Notes: generated by a model not told the origin, from the sequence alone. Positions 35,495 through 45,693 are shown, counted from the stretch's first letter. The stretch: DNA of 64,000 nt from Gammaproteobacteria bacterium (GCA_018828385.1 JAHJVE010000011.1:1-64000), one strand, 5' to 3'. Program-made: numbers and translations.

Positions 35495-35836
35495 TTACAC
35501 GCCGAGCAGGCTGCGCTCGATCTTGGCGGCACAGATGAAATCGTTTACCGACAGACCGCCGATGGCGTGCGTCGTGTAGCGCACCCGGCACTGCCGGTAG
35601 CCGACCTCAAGATCGGGGTGGTGGTTTTCGCGATGCGAAATCCAGGCAACCGCATTCACGAAGGCCATGGTTTCGTAATAGTTGCGAAACTGGAAAGTCT
35701 TGCTGATCTCGCCCCCCGTTTGCCCCCAGCCATCGAGGCTGGCCAACAGCCGGCCGACGTCTTCCTGCGCCAACGGCGGCGTGCCGCCCTCGCAGGGGAT
35801 GCAGCTCTTTTCACTCAAATTGCAGATGGTATCCAT
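35495..35836 (-). CDS. phhB: Pterin-4a-carbinolamine dehydratase
   Basis: The 113-residue enzyme dehydrates 4a-hydroxytetrahydrobiopterin. The motif runs FQFRNYYETMAFVNAVAW, then HRENHHPDLEVGYRQC, with the catalytic His cluster. GAGGAG lies before the ATG at 35836. No phenylalanine hydroxylase gene is nearby. Confidence 0.92.
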   Translation of the reverse strand: MDTICNLSEKSCIPCEGGTPPLAQEDVGRLLASLDGWGQTGGEISKTFQFRNYYETMAFVNAVAWISHRENHHPDLEVGYRQCRVRYTTHAIGGLSVNDFICAAKIERSLLGV

Positions 35837-35885
35837 GACATGACTCCTCGGCAGCCCCGGACAAAGCCGCTCAGGCCCGGCGCCA

Positions 35886-36434
35886 TCAGTGATTTGCCGA
35901 TGACTGGCGATGGGCAAATTCGCGAGCCGCCTGACTGTAATCGGTGACCGCGTCCACCCGGTCCACCGGCAGAACCGGCTCGGGAATCTCGACCGGGATG
36001 GCATTCGCCCGGGTCGGCGCTTGCGGCGTCATGAAATCGGCCTGATGCGCGGCAGCGAGGAGCGCCGAGTAAACCGGATTGAAGCGGTTGTTGGCGATGG
36101 CGCGCTGGGCCGGGTTATCGATCAGGGATTGCAGGGAAATGCGGGCGGCCAGGGCTTCCCGACGGGCGGCCTGAATATCGCCGTCCACCGCGCTGGCTTG
36201 CCGGGGCACCGAAATAACCAGAGAAGCAAGGCTTGTGGCAGCCGGCGGCGTCGTTCCGGCTGTTGCCGTTGCCGCCAGCAGGCGACCCTGCGGCGAGATG
36301 GTGACAATGGTAGACGGCGTCACGGCGACGGCTGCGTTCCGCGTTGCCGTAGTCGCCAATGGCCGGGCGGCCAAGGAGGCGATGACGCTCACGCTGCCCA
36401 GCGAAGCGGGCTGGAAACTCAGGCTGATGGCCAT
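35886..36434 (-). CDS. Ala-rich hypothetical protein
   Basis: The 182-residue protein is not recognised. It is rich in Ala, Thr and Val, has no transmembrane segment, and includes VTISPQGRLLA and a Pro-rich stretch (IPVEIPEPVLPVDRVD). VxLSPQxxLLA-like strings are common in small proteins of this bacterial group, but I know no function. It is probably real, judging by codon pattern and its neat fit between neighbours. Confidence 0.6.
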   Translation of the reverse strand: MAISLSFQPASLGSVSVIASLAARPLATTATRNAAVAVTPSTIVTISPQGRLLAATATAGTTPPAATSLASLVISVPRQASAVDGDIQAARREALAARISLQSLIDNPAQRAIANNRFNPVYSALLAAAHQADFMTPQAPTRANAIPVEIPEPVLPVDRVDAVTDYSQAAREFAHRQSSANH

Positions 36435-36457
36435 GGTAACGGTCTGCCGAAGGGCGC

Positions 36458-36727
36458 CTAATGCTTGATAGCCCGCCAGGCCGATTTGTAAAACCCGTAA
36501 CCATCAGCCTCGGCACGGTCCTGCTCGGCCTTTTCCAGGTCAGCCAGATCGACTTTTTTGTCCCAATAGAGCAGCCGTCCGTCGTGCTGGTCGACAAGGG
36601 CCTCGGGATGATCGACCAGAAACTGATCGATGAAATGCGTGTATTCCGAGACATAGCCGCGGTCGATTTCGCCGGCCGGGGGCTCGGCGCTGTCCAGATT
36701 GAACAGCCTGCTGATGAACGTGCTCAT
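36458..36727 (-). CDS. DUF3460-family protein
   Basis: The 89-residue protein (MSTFISRLFN, YVSEYTHFIDQFLVDHPE, GRLLYWDKKVDL) matches the betaproteobacterial DUF3460 family. GGAGGG precedes the chosen ATG; five extra upstream residues are not family-like. Function is unknown. Confidence 0.85.
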   Translation of the reverse strand: MSTFISRLFNLDSAEPPAGEIDRGYVSEYTHFIDQFLVDHPEALVDQHDGRLLYWDKKVDLADLEKAEQDRAEADGYGFYKSAWRAIKH

Positions 36728-36979
36728 CGTCCCTCCTTTCACGCCAGAAGGCCGGTCTCGCCTCCTGACTTCAGGCGGCAGCGAATTCCGTGATGGTCAG
36801 GGCGCCGCGCATGACATGAATGGCCGTGTTGCTTCCATTCAGTCTTTCGAGTCAGCAGCAACGACAAGGTTCCCACCGGCGATTTTGGATCGAGCCTTGG
36901 ACCGAATCTGCGGCGAAGCAGGGACGAGCCGGAAATGACGTACTAAGGAATTGATTCTGAGCGTATTCGTCAGAATTAT

Positions 36980-37064
36980 TGGTGCCTTGGGCGAGACTCG
37001 AACTCGCACAGCTTGCGCCACTACCCCCTCAAGATAGCGTGTCTACCAATTTCACCACCAAGGC
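36980..37064 (-). tRNA. tRNA-Leu (anticodon GAG)
   Basis: On the minus strand the acceptor GCCTTGG pairs with CCAAGGC, and A73 plus an encoded CCA follow. The D-arm contains AAATTGGTAGACACG. The anticodon stem CTATC/GGTAG encloses the loop TTGAGGG with anticodon GAG. There is a class II variable arm (TGGCGCAAGCTGT region), then T-arm GTTCGAGTC. Confidence 0.95.
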
Positions 37065-37211
37065 TACGGCATCCGGAGATGCTTGCGTGTTTTGTACATC
37101 GAGGAAGGGGCGGGATTCTAGCGGAAATCATTTACGCCGTTAAGCCCCATGGCAAGAAAAAAAAGGGCGACATCAATCTTCGTTTGGCCTTTTCCCGAAA
37201 AGGCTGGGACT

Positions 37212-39614
37212 TCAGCTCACCGCCACGTCGGGCGTTTTGTCGTTGGCCGAATCCGGCTGCCGGCTTTTGGCCACCCATTTGTACAGGGTCGCGTAGAGAT
37301 GTTCCGGGCTGACCGGTTTGCTGATGAAATCGTTCATCCCGGCATCCAGACATTTCACCTTGTCTTCGACAAAAGTGTTGGCGGTCATGGCCAGGATAGG
37401 TGTAGTCGCACACTTGGCCAGGCCACGGATGCGTCGCGTGGCTTCGATACCGTCCATATTGGGCATCTGCATGTCCATCAGGATCAGCGCGTAGTCGTTT
37501 TTCTCGGCCAGCGCCAGGGCCTCGACGCCATCGGCCGCTGTATCCACCCGCCAGTCGATGTCGGCCAGCAGTTCCTTGGTGATTTCCTGGTTAATCGGTT
37601 CGTCCTCGGCGAGCAGGATGGACAATGCGGGGTAGTCGTGCTTCAGGCGAAGTTCTGCCGCATCGGGCGAGGTAGCTTCGACCGCTTCCTCTTCGCAGGC
37701 CGCCCCTTTGCGGAGTCGCACGGTGTACCAGAAGGTGCTGCCAACCCCCTGAGCGCTTTCGGCTCCGGCCTCGCCGCCCATCAACCGGGCCAGTCGTTTG
37801 GTAATAGCCAGGCCCAGGCCGGTGCCACCGTATTTCCGGGTGGTGCTGTTGTCGGCCTGCTCAAAAGCGGTGAACAGCCGGCCCATGGCCTCCTTGGCGA
37901 TACCGATGCCGGTATCGACGACCTCGAAACGCAGCATGATGCTGTCTTCAGCCTCCTCAACCAGCTTCACCCGGAGCGTGACACTGCCGGCTTCGGTGAA
38001 TTTGACGGCATTGATGGCGTAATTGAGCAGGGCCTGTTGCAGGCGGGTTGCATCGCCCAGCAGGTGAGGCAACAGCGGCTCGATTTCGCAGCGCAACTGC
38101 AGGCCTTTGGCCTCAACCTGTTCATGCAGCATGGAGGCAACATTGCCGAGGATGGCCTCGATCTTGATGGCCGATTCTTCCAGTTCGAGTTTCCCGGCCT
38201 CGACTTTCGAAATATCCAGAATGGTGTTGATGATATTGAGCAGGTGGACGCTGGCCCCTTGCAACTTGTCGAGGCGCTCGCCCTGTTCGGGCGTCAGGCC
38301 ACCACGTCGAATCATGTGGGCGAGGCCGGAAATGGCGTTGAGCGGCGTGCGGATTTCGTGCGACATGTTGGCCAGGAAGGTGCTCTTGGCGATATTGGCC
38401 GACTCCGCCTCTTCCTTGGCCTGCGAGAGTTCCGCCGTGCGCACGGCAACGAGTTGTTCGAGATGAACCCGGTAGCGTTCGAGCTCCTCGGCGGCACGCT
38501 TGAAATCGGTAATGTCTTCGGAAATACCGAGCAAGAATTCGGGCTCACCCTGCGCATTGCGTAGCGCCAGTTTCTTGGTGTGCAGGATGCGCGGCTGACC
38601 GTGGCGCGGCGTAATATTTTCTTCGGGAATATCGGTAAGCGAGGTCGAGGCGAGTACCTCGCGATCCTTGCTAGAAAAGAAGTCAGCCTGTTCCTTGGCG
38701 AAGAAGTCGTAGTCGTTCTTGCCCAGGAGTTCCTGGCGGTCGTAGCCGAGCAATTTTTCGCCGGCCTTGTTGAACAGGACGAAGCGCAAATCATCGGCGC
38801 GCTTCAGGAAGATCATGTTGGGAATATTTTCGATGATCGAATTGAGCAAATGGCTGGAACTGCGGATTTCCTCTTCGCTGCGCCGGTGTTGCTTGAGCAA
38901 TTCGCCGACCTTTTCGGTCATCGAGTTGATGCCGTGCTGCAATTCGCCCAACTCGTCGTGTGTGGAAATGGGGATACGAGCGTCGATCTCCCCTCCCTCG
39001 ACCTGCTTCAGGATGGTGAGCGAGTCCCTGATGCGGCGGGTAAGCAGGCGTTGAGCAAAGAACAGGATGGCCAGCGAACTGAGCAAAATGAACAGTGCTG
39101 AGCCGAAGACCCCCCACTGGGTAATGGAGCGTTTTTGGGCGTTGATCCCACTGATATCGATCTGAAACGCGGCAATATAGAGAAGTGCGCTGCTGACCGG
39201 ATGATGGATATGCATGACGGCGGTCAGACTATCTACGTTGACCAGGAACAGTCGATCAGGAGCGCCGGCGGCCAGCCAGCGTTCGTCAAAGTCCGGAATG
39301 CTGCCGGCCTTGCGGCCGAGATGTACAGGGTCTGTCGAGATGATGACGCGCCCGTTGCCGCCGACGACTATCGCCCGGGTACAGGGCACCGAGAGCAGTT
39401 CGCCGATCAGCTCGCGACGCGACAAGGCGGTTAGCGCCAGATCATCGTTGCTGATCATGTGACCGAGCGAGTCCAGTCGCGACTGGAGATGTTCGTCGGC
39501 TGCTGCGCTGTAGCGGTCAATGTAGAACCCGCCGAGGGCGCCGAAGGCGGCAAGTTCGACACCGATGACCAGCAGGGCGATGCGGCCGATGAGGCCGATG
39601 CGGGGAATTTTCAT
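37212..39614 (-). CDS. Hybrid sensor histidine kinase
   Basis: The protein has 800 residues. Two transmembrane helices (~10-30 and ~170-190) flank a periplasmic sensor; HAMP (~190-240) and PAS (~255-370) follow. HisKA has the acceptor His in [14 protein letters not shown], the ATPase has [13 protein letters not shown], and a receiver has [11 protein letters not shown]. It overlaps the upstream binding-protein gene by 4 nt (ATGA), so the binding protein probably delivers the signal. The receiver implies a phosphorelay to a partner encoded elsewhere. Confidence 0.93.
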   Translation of the reverse strand: MKIPRIGLIGRIALLVIGVELAAFGALGGFYIDRYSAAADEHLQSRLDSLGHMISNDDLALTALSRRELIGELLSVPCTRAIVVGGNGRVIISTDPVHLGRKAGSIPDFDERWLAAGAPDRLFLVNVDSLTAVMHIHHPVSSALLYIAAFQIDISGINAQKRSITQWGVFGSALFILLSSLAILFFAQRLLTRRIRDSLTILKQVEGGEIDARIPISTHDELGELQHGINSMTEKVGELLKQHRRSEEEIRSSSHLLNSIIENIPNMIFLKRADDLRFVLFNKAGEKLLGYDRQELLGKNDYDFFAKEQADFFSSKDREVLASTSLTDIPEENITPRHGQPRILHTKKLALRNAQGEPEFLLGISEDITDFKRAAEELERYRVHLEQLVAVRTAELSQAKEEAESANIAKSTFLANMSHEIRTPLNAISGLAHMIRRGGLTPEQGERLDKLQGASVHLLNIINTILDISKVEAGKLELEESAIKIEAILGNVASMLHEQVEAKGLQLRCEIEPLLPHLLGDATRLQQALLNYAINAVKFTEAGSVTLRVKLVEEAEDSIMLRFEVVDTGIGIAKEAMGRLFTAFEQADNSTTRKYGGTGLGLAITKRLARLMGGEAGAESAQGVGSTFWYTVRLRKGAACEEEAVEATSPDAAELRLKHDYPALSILLAEDEPINQEITKELLADIDWRVDTAADGVEALALAEKNDYALILMDMQMPNMDGIEATRRIRGLAKCATTPILAMTANTFVEDKVKCLDAGMNDFISKPVSPEHLYATLYKWVAKSRQPDSANDKTPDVAVS

Positions 39615-40879
39615 GGGATGTAGCGAGGCGTGCTGCTCAGCGGCTCCAGACGTGTTGCGGTTTCACCCTCAAAGCGGGATTGCTCGGGCGGGATATGGCC
39701 GAGGATTTCCATGCCGAGTTCGGGGCGGGCCGCGCGCGGGTTCCAGCGGGCGATGTAAATGCTTTGTTGAACGTGGTGGCTGACCGGGTCCATGTAGGCA
39801 TCCGAGTTCTGCATGCCCTCCCTTGCCGTGCGCCGGTATTTTTCCAGTTGCGCGATGACAGCGCGGTTGTCGGTCGTGCCGGCCTTTTCTATCGCGGCGA
39901 GCAGGGCCTTGGTGGCAAGATAGGCGGCGTGCGTCACATCGCCCGGATAGTCCAGTTTGGTGTGGCCATAGCGTTGGCGATAACGGGCAACGAACTCAGC
40001 GGTGCCCGGGGTTTTCAGGTTCCAGGCCCAGGTCGTGGCGAACAGCGGACGGGGCGTTCCCGGCGCCGGATAGAGTTCTTCCCAGTCAACTTCGCCAACA
40101 ATCCACGATTGCCGTTCGAGAACCTGCGGGTCGATCTGGGCAAAAAGCTTGATCTGGTTGTCGCCACTGATGCTGGTCACCACCGTATCGGCAGGGATCG
40201 CCGCGACTTTGGCCAGGATGGCAGCCGGGTCAGGCAAGGTCTCAAACGCCAGCACTTCGCCGACCACCGTGCCGCCGGATTCGGCGATGTATTGACGACT
40301 GGCGGCCGCATTGTCCTTGCCCCACACATTGTCTTCAGTGAGCAGCACCACCCGCTTCGACTGGCGATTGGCCAGGGCGTACTTGATCAGGGCGCGATAG
40401 ACATTGGCCCCATGCGCATCGAAAACAAATTTTGTTCGATGGGCATTTTCGATCGACTCGGAAGGCGCCGAGGAATTGGTATTGATGAAAATGGTGCCGT
40501 ATTTCTGGCAGACGGCCGACATGCTGGCGGCGACGCCGGAACTGATGGCGCCAACGAGAAAGGCCACCTTGGTCTGGGTAATCAGCTCCTCGGCGACGCG
40601 CGCTGCCTGTTTTCCATCCAGGCTGGGATCGCGTGCAATCAGAACGATTTCGCGGCCGAGAACACCGCCGTGCTTGTTGAACTCTTCGATGGCCAATTCG
40701 CTGCCACGGCGATCGGCCTCGGCGTGCAGGGCAAAACGACCGGTGGTCGGCGCGACGTGGGCGATAACCAGCGGTTCGCCGCGTTCGGCGGCGTGGGCCA
40801 GCCAGGTAGGCGCGTTGCCCAAAGCCAGCAACAGACTAATCAACGCCCTCCCGAACTTTGTCGGCACGCGTTTCTTCAT
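39611..40879 (-). CDS. Periplasmic amino-acid-type (LivK-like) binding protein
   Basis: The 422-residue protein has a signal peptide ([17 protein letters not shown]) and a type I periplasmic fold: [34 protein letters not shown] and [14 protein letters not shown]. No ABC permease or ATPase genes accompany it; it is fused by overlap to a sensor kinase, so it more likely serves in sensing than in uptake. Confidence 0.88.
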   Translation of the reverse strand: MKKRVPTKFGRALISLLLALGNAPTWLAHAAERGEPLVIAHVAPTTGRFALHAEADRRGSELAIEEFNKHGGVLGREIVLIARDPSLDGKQAARVAEELITQTKVAFLVGAISSGVAASMSAVCQKYGTIFINTNSSAPSESIENAHRTKFVFDAHGANVYRALIKYALANRQSKRVVLLTEDNVWGKDNAAASRQYIAESGGTVVGEVLAFETLPDPAAILAKVAAIPADTVVTSISGDNQIKLFAQIDPQVLERQSWIVGEVDWEELYPAPGTPRPLFATTWAWNLKTPGTAEFVARYRQRYGHTKLDYPGDVTHAAYLATKALLAAIEKAGTTDNRAVIAQLEKYRRTAREGMQNSDAYMDPVSHHVQQSIYIARWNPRAARPELGMEILGHIPPEQSRFEGETATRLEPLSSTPRYIP

Positions 40880-41046
40880 GGCGGGCTATAACCTTTATGG
40901 TTGTTTGTGTTCATTCTAGTCGCGGTGTTCGATATCCACTACCAACAAAGGCAACTTAATATACCAATGTCGTAACCTGCGTAGCAATCAATGAGTCAAG
41001 GCCTATGCCGACAAACCCGGAATGAATTCCTGATTGCCGGACATTG

Positions 41047-41084
41047 CGTTTTTGGCCAATTTTTCCGGTTGACCGTAGCAAACC
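41047..41084 (+). repeat. Dispersed motif copy 9, at the spmAB stop
   Basis: CGTTTTTGGCCAATTTTT then CCGGTTGACCGTAGCAAACC. It is near-consensus and ends 4 bp from the stop codon of the SpmA/SpmB gene. The remaining ~160 bp up to the binding-protein start hold nothing I recognise. Confidence 0.9.
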
Positions 41085-41088
41085 TTTT

Positions 41089-42333
41089 TCAGTGGTAGAA
41101 GGCGTAGCCGATCAGGATGGCGCCGACCAGCCCGACGGCATCGGCGATCAGGCCGCAGGCCAGGGCGTAGCGGGTTTTGGTGATATTCACGCTGCCGAAA
41201 TAGACGGCCAGGACGTAGAAGGTGGTTTCCGTAGAGCCCTGGATGATGGCGGCCAGTTTGCCCTGGAAGGAATCGACGCCGTAGGTGGTCATGACATCAA
41301 CCATGAGGCCGCGGGCACCACTGCCGGAAAGCGTTTTCATGAGGCCGACCGGCAAGGCCGGGACGAAATCATCGTTGAGCCCGAAGGCCAGCACGAGGCT
41401 GCGGATGGCGCCGATCAGGTAATCCATGCCGCCCGTCGTGCGAAAGACCGAGATGGCGACGAGCATGGCGATCAGGTAAGGAATGATCTGGACGGCGACG
41501 CCGAAGCCTTCCTTGGCGCCGTCGACAAAGCTTTCATAGACATCGATGCCACGCCACGCGGCGACGGCGACGAAAAGCGCGATGATGGTGACGATCAGCC
41601 CGCTGCCGAGCAGGCCGATCATTTGCGCCATCTGCTCGGCTGGCATGCCGGCCAGCCAGAAATACAGCCCGGCCATAACTGCCGTGAAGGCTCCGAAAAA
41701 GGCCATCACGGGCTTGCAGAAGAGGTTGATGCGCTGCCAGATGGCGACAGCGATGAGCCCGGCGCAGAAGGAAACGAAGGTGCCGAGCAGCGTTGGCAGA
41801 AAAATATCGGCGGCGTTGAAGCCGACCAGCCCCTGCTTGAGCGCGATGCTCTGGCGGATGGCGATGACCGTGGTCGGAATCAGCGTAATGCCGGCCGTGT
41901 TGAGGACCAGGAACATGATCATCGGGTTGCTGGCGGTGTCTTTCTGCGGATTGATTTCCTGCAGCTCGCGCATCGCCTTGAGGCCGAGCGGCGTCGCCGC
42001 GTTGTCGAGGCCGAGCATGTTGGCGCTGGCGTTCATGACAATGCTGCCGCTGGCCGGATGGCCGGTCGGGATATCGGGAAAGACGCGGCGGAAGAAGGGG
42101 GCGACGAGGCGGCTGAATAGCTCGATCAGCCCGCCCCGCTCGCCGATTTTCATGATGCCCAGCCACAGGCTCATGATGCCGACCAGGCCGAGGGAAATAT
42201 CGAAACCGGTCTTGGCCGTGTCGAACAGCCCGGTCAGCACCCGCGTGAAGATGTCGAGGTCGCCCTGCAGCAACTGCGCCACCGCCGCGACGAAGCCGAC
42301 GAGGATGAAGGCGACCCAGATTTTATTGAGCAC
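41089..42333 (-). CDS. Fused SpmA/SpmB-type nucleoside-recognition membrane protein
   Basis: The 414-residue polytopic protein carries two Gate/nucleoside-recognition domains. The N-terminal half has SIVMNASANMLGLDNAATPLG and is SpmA-like; the C-terminal half has RTTGGMDYLIGAIRS and GSTETTFYVLAVYFG and is SpmB-like. In Bacillus the two are separate spore-maturation proteins; in proteobacteria the fusion is common and the substrate is unknown. Confidence 0.88.
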   Translation of the reverse strand: MLNKIWVAFILVGFVAAVAQLLQGDLDIFTRVLTGLFDTAKTGFDISLGLVGIMSLWLGIMKIGERGGLIELFSRLVAPFFRRVFPDIPTGHPASGSIVMNASANMLGLDNAATPLGLKAMRELQEINPQKDTASNPMIMFLVLNTAGITLIPTTVIAIRQSIALKQGLVGFNAADIFLPTLLGTFVSFCAGLIAVAIWQRINLFCKPVMAFFGAFTAVMAGLYFWLAGMPAEQMAQMIGLLGSGLIVTIIALFVAVAAWRGIDVYESFVDGAKEGFGVAVQIIPYLIAMLVAISVFRTTGGMDYLIGAIRSLVLAFGLNDDFVPALPVGLMKTLSGSGARGLMVDVMTTYGVDSFQGKLAAIIQGSTETTFYVLAVYFGSVNITKTRYALACGLIADAVGLVGAILIGYAFYH

Positions 42334-42390
42334 AGGCGGCGGCGCGGGATGGTTGAAAGGCAGCCAGTCTAGCCGGCTGGCCGAGGACTG

Positions 42391-43113
42391 TCACCGCATT
42401 GGCAGCGAGCCCGTTGGCAAACCCCAGGCGGCGCGCCGGGCCGCGTATTCCGCCTGCGGCAGTTGGACCAGCAGGGGCGCTGCCGAAGCATCCAGCCAGC
42501 CGACGATTTGGCTCATGTCGGCCAGCGCCATTGCCGTGCAGCCGGCGGTCGGCACGCCAGGCCCCGCCCAGACATGCAGGAAAATGCACGAGCCGGCGCC
42601 CGGCACCCGCGGCTCGGCGTTGTGGGCGATGATGGCGCCGATGGCATAGCGTTCGTCCGGCCTCAGCATGTCCTCGCACGACGCCCAGTCTGGCGCCACG
42701 ACGGACTGATCGACGATGCGGTTGTAATGCGCCGAAGCCGGGTCGTCGATGGCCTTGAGATCAAGCGTCGCGGCCAGGTAGGGCAGCTTGGCGGCACGGG
42801 CAAACGGGCTGTCCGGCGCGGCGTCGCCGAACAGGGCCGTGATGGCAAAAACGCCGGCCGGCGCACAGCCATCGCCCTCGCGCTTTTCCCGCCCGTCGAC
42901 TACCGGGTGCAAGCCGCGCCCCCAGGCCAGCCCGGCGTGGCCGAGGCTCACCGCTATCGCCGGCCCGACGGGCTGCCACTCGCCGTCGCTCCCCGCGCGC
43001 TCGAAGCGCTGCAACTGCGCAGCCTTACTGTCCCAAGCTGGCGCGACGACGAAGACCAACTGCCGAGACGATGCGGCGATGGGCGAAGAAAAGGCTGGAG
43101 GCGACGGCGGCAT
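42391..43113 (-). CDS. L,D-transpeptidase (YkuD) family protein
   Basis: The 240-residue protein has the YkuD signature near the C-terminus: CIFLHVWAGPGVPTAGCTAM, with the catalytic Cys in AGC and the His before it. The upstream part (GDGCAPAGVFAITALFG) is also typical. No clear signal peptide is seen at the chosen start. It probably acts on peptidoglycan. Confidence 0.85.
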   Translation of the reverse strand: MPPSPPAFSSPIAASSRQLVFVVAPAWDSKAAQLQRFERAGSDGEWQPVGPAIAVSLGHAGLAWGRGLHPVVDGREKREGDGCAPAGVFAITALFGDAAPDSPFARAAKLPYLAATLDLKAIDDPASAHYNRIVDQSVVAPDWASCEDMLRPDERYAIGAIIAHNAEPRVPGAGSCIFLHVWAGPGVPTAGCTAMALADMSQIVGWLDASAAPLLVQLPQAEYAARRAAWGLPTGSLPMR

Positions 43114-43145
43114 GCGGGCAACTCAGGAAAGGTGATCGATGATTT

Positions 43146-43183
43146 GATTTTTGGCCGATTTTTCCCGTCGACCGTGGGACTCG
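43146..43183 (+). repeat. Dispersed motif copy 10, intergenic
   Basis: GATTTTTGGCCGATTTTT then CCCGTCGACCGTGGGACTCG. It lies between the divergent transpeptidase and PEP-CTERM genes. Confidence 0.85.
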
Positions 43184-43225
43184 CCAATTTTATGCCCGGC
43201 CCGGCATCGCGTCTCGCCTGACGCC

Positions 43226-43248
43226 TGTGCATGCCATATAAATGCACA
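43226..43248. promoter_or_regulatory. Perfect 7-bp inverted repeat before the PEP-CTERM gene
   Basis: TGTGCAT and ATGCACA are separated by 9 bp (GCCATATAA), about 95 bp before the start at 43344. It could be an operator; no regulator family is assigned. Confidence 0.45.
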
Positions 43249-43343
43249 TCTCCGCGGCATATTTCACGGATACCAGGCCCGGGAAAATCTAGACTGCCCA
43301 CCATCGACAGCCAAAAAACCCAGACAAATCAGGGAGCTTATTG

Positions 43344-44129
43344 ATGAACAAGAAAACCTGCCCGGCCAGCTTGTTGCTCGCCACAGCCCTCTCCTTGGCC
43401 AGCGCGGCGCATGCCGGGCCAGTCCATCTGACCTCACTAGGCAACGCCTACGAGCAGAATTTCGACACGCTGGCCAACACCGCCGGCTCGACCACCAACG
43501 CCAGCTTGCCGACCGGCTGGGCAATCAGCGAAGCCGGAGGGGGCGCTCGGGATAACGATCAATATGCCGTCGATACGGGCGGCAGCAACACCGGTGACAT
43601 TTACAGCTACGGCACCATCGGCGCGACGGAACGCGCCCTCGGCAGCCTGCGCAGCGGGACGCTCATTCCGCTTTTCGGCGTCGAATTCTTCAACCAGACC
43701 GCCACCACCATCACGGCCCTGGACATCGCCTTCACGGGTGAGCAATGGCGCCTCGGCAAAGCCGACCGCAGCGACCGCCTGATTTTTCAATACAGCACCG
43801 ATGCCGTCTCGCTGACCGAGGGAAACTACGTTGACTTCACCGCGCTGGATTTCACGACCCCCGACACATCGGCCGTCGGCGCCCATGACGGCAACTCCGC
43901 CGCCAACCGGACGGCCCTCAAAAGCACCATCAGCGGCCTCGAGATTGCGGCCAACACCGGCTTCTGGCTGCGCTGGGCCGATTTCGATGCCAGCGGTGCC
44001 GACGACGGCCTGGCCATCGACGACTTCTCCCTGAGCGCCCGCCGCGCCATCCCCGAACCAGGTTCGCTGGCGCTGGCCAGCCTTGCACTGGTCGGTCTGC
44101 TAAGCACCCGCCGCCGCAACCGTCGCTGA
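43344..44129 (+). CDS. PEP-CTERM sorted exported protein
   Basis: The 261-residue protein has a signal peptide (LLLATALSLASAAHA) and a C-terminal PEP-CTERM tripartite signal: IPEPGSLALASLALVG followed by STRRRNRR. Proteins of this type are processed by exosortase and reach the cell surface or matrix. GGGAG precedes the ATG; a TTG one codon earlier is possible. The central region is not recognised. Confidence 0.88.
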   Translation: MNKKTCPASLLLATALSLASAAHAGPVHLTSLGNAYEQNFDTLANTAGSTTNASLPTGWAISEAGGGARDNDQYAVDTGGSNTGDIYSYGTIGATERALGSLRSGTLIPLFGVEFFNQTATTITALDIAFTGEQWRLGKADRSDRLIFQYSTDAVSLTEGNYVDFTALDFTTPDTSAVGAHDGNSAANRTALKSTISGLEIAANTGFWLRWADFDASGADDGLAIDDFSLSARRAIPEPGSLALASLALVGLLSTRRRNRR

Positions 44130-44137
44130 GCCCGTTT

Positions 44138-44175
44138 CAATTTTGGCCGTTTTTTCCGGTTGACCGCGGGATTGG
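44138..44175 (+). repeat. Dispersed motif copy 11, just past a PEP-CTERM stop
   Basis: CAATTTTGGCCGTTTTTT then CCGGTTGACCGCGGGATTGG, starting 9 bp after the stop codon. Confidence 0.85.
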
Positions 44176-44514
44176 CCAGCGTTTCGGTGCTCCTGTCCAG
44201 CGCCGATTCCCGACCTCGTATCTCCGCCGGAGTTACGCCAAACATGCTGAATCACATCAGCTTGACGGCCAAATCTCGATGACCTTGACCAACCGATATC
44301 GTCTTTGCGAACTAACCTCGAACGGCTGGGTTGTGCTCTCAAGAGACAGATGGTTTTTGGGGCTATATCCGCAATGCAGCGAAAGCATCCGGCGGTTGCT
44401 CGTCAATCAAATACGGAAGTTTGGCGAGAAATAGAGATGAGACTGTGAATTCCTACACATGCGCTAGCCCGAGAACTACTGACAATTGGCTTATCGAATT
44501 CAGGGGGTTGGAAT
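44176..44514. other. Gene-free stretch, lower GC
   Basis: Short open frames here show no family features, and base composition drops compared with the surroundings, as it does in the following PEP-CTERM gene. I see no RNA gene or clear promoter. Confidence 0.5.
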
Positions 44515-45189
44515 ATGAAAAATATTTGTGCAGGAGTTGCGCTTTCGGTCTGTCTTTCGCTGGGGACTGGCGTGGCCCAAGCAGCTATCATGACGTTTAA
44601 TTCTGTTGATAATGGCTGGTACACTCAAACTGGCGAGCATTCACCGCCCAACACGAACACATGGACCGGCACGGACGGTTATAGCACGTACCGAAACAGC
44701 TTCTATAATTTCAATGTTGGGGCGATAGCTGTTGGCCAGAGTATCACATCAGCTTCGGTAACTTTTATTGGCAATAACGGCCAATATGGATCACCCGACT
44801 CATTTGAAACTGTTCAAATCTGGGATGTCACAACCAACCCAGGATTGGGCAACTCCATCGCCGTATATAACGACCTGATGTCAGGTGTTTTATACGGGCA
44901 GACAAATGTGTCAGCTGGCTATTACGCCTACATGCCAGCCTTCAGTGTGAGCCTATCCAATGCAGCGTTTAGCGATATCTTGGCGGATGGTTTCTTCAGC
45001 CTTGGCGCCCACATTTCAACGTTGAATTCTGGCTACAATCAAGTTCTGTGGTCTAGTTCTCATATGATGCCTGCAGCTTACCTTACGGTGAATCTTGAAC
45101 CCAGCGCGGTTCCTGAGCCTGCATCGCTAGCCCTCCTTGGCCTTGGCCTTGTCGGACTCGTGGTATCTCGCCGCCGTAAACAGAAGTAA
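44515..45189 (+). CDS. PEP-CTERM sorted exported protein, lower GC
   Basis: The 224-residue protein has a signal peptide (VALSVCLSLGTGVAQA) and a C-terminus VPEPASLALLGLGLVGLV followed by SRRRKQK. The middle is Asn/Ser/Tyr/Gly-rich, beta-like, without a recognised domain. Codon use is noticeably more AT-rich than in neighbours, which suggests later acquisition. A hairpin follows the stop. Confidence 0.88.
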   Translation: MKNICAGVALSVCLSLGTGVAQAAIMTFNSVDNGWYTQTGEHSPPNTNTWTGTDGYSTYRNSFYNFNVGAIAVGQSITSASVTFIGNNGQYGSPDSFETVQIWDVTTNPGLGNSIAVYNDLMSGVLYGQTNVSAGYYAYMPAFSVSLSNAAFSDILADGFFSLGAHISTLNSGYNQVLWSSSHMMPAAYLTVNLEPSAVPEPASLALLGLGLVGLVVSRRRKQK

Positions 45190-45528
45190 GAATCCGGCCT
45201 TACTGAAAAATTCAAAAATGGGGGCTTCGGCTCCCATCTCGCATTTTATGCGCCATGGCGGCTGTCAGCTGTAGGTCCGACAATCTTCGCCACCCAATGA
45301 CTCCTGATGGCCGACCTCTGCCTGACGATAGCGTCATTTTTACAATATCAAGCTGGCCGGCACCGGAAGCCAGGCCGGTTAGCGCGCGCAGGGGCATCGA
45401 CAACGATGGCGCCGTTCGGCGCCGGTGATCTACCGGCTCAGGCGAAAAGCCGGCAGGACCAGGAGTTGCGGAATCTGTTTTTGCTCATTTTCCCCAGCCT
45501 CCCCTGGTCTCTACTTGCCGGCATTCAG
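45190..45528. other. Gene-free stretch between PEP-CTERM and DUF3149 genes
   Basis: It holds one strong hairpin (45218-45237) and otherwise nothing I can support. Confidence 0.5.
45218..45237. terminator. Hairpin terminator, probably bidirectional
   Basis: An 8-bp stem with one G-U pair and a TTCG loop. On the plus strand it follows the PEP-CTERM gene; on the minus strand it is followed by a T-rich run and could end the DUF3149 transcript. Confidence 0.6.
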
Positions 45529-45693
45529 CTAATGCACACCTGCCACGTGCTTGTCCGAGCTATGTTCCTGCTCTTCCTGTCTGGCGTGCTGCATTGCGTA
45601 ACGCATTATGTAGACCGCCATGACCAGAATGAAACCGATGGTGATCAAGCTGAGTATGCCGATGTCGGACGTGAATAAGAGTTCCCATGCCAT
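45529..45693 (-). CDS. DUF3149-family small membrane protein
   Basis: The 54-residue protein (MAWELLFTSDIGILSLITIG, one transmembrane helix, then a charged tail QHARQEEQEHSS) matches the short DUF3149 family of proteobacteria. GGAG lies about 11 nt before the ATG. Function is unknown. The longer in-frame extension upstream is not family-like. Confidence 0.8.
   Translation of the reverse strand: MAWELLFTSDIGILSLITIGFILVMAVYIMRYAMQHARQEEQEHSSDKHVAGVH

Noticed and set aside
37187..37204. GCCTTTT-CCCG-AAAAGGC hairpin past the second kinase gene, as a terminator or half motif copy
   Set aside because: No T-run follows on either strand, and there is no GTTGACC core, so neither call is supported well enough.
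38590..38610. GGCTGACCGTGGCGCGGCG in the second kinase gene
   Set aside because: Only the short GACCGTGG part matches; arms are absent.
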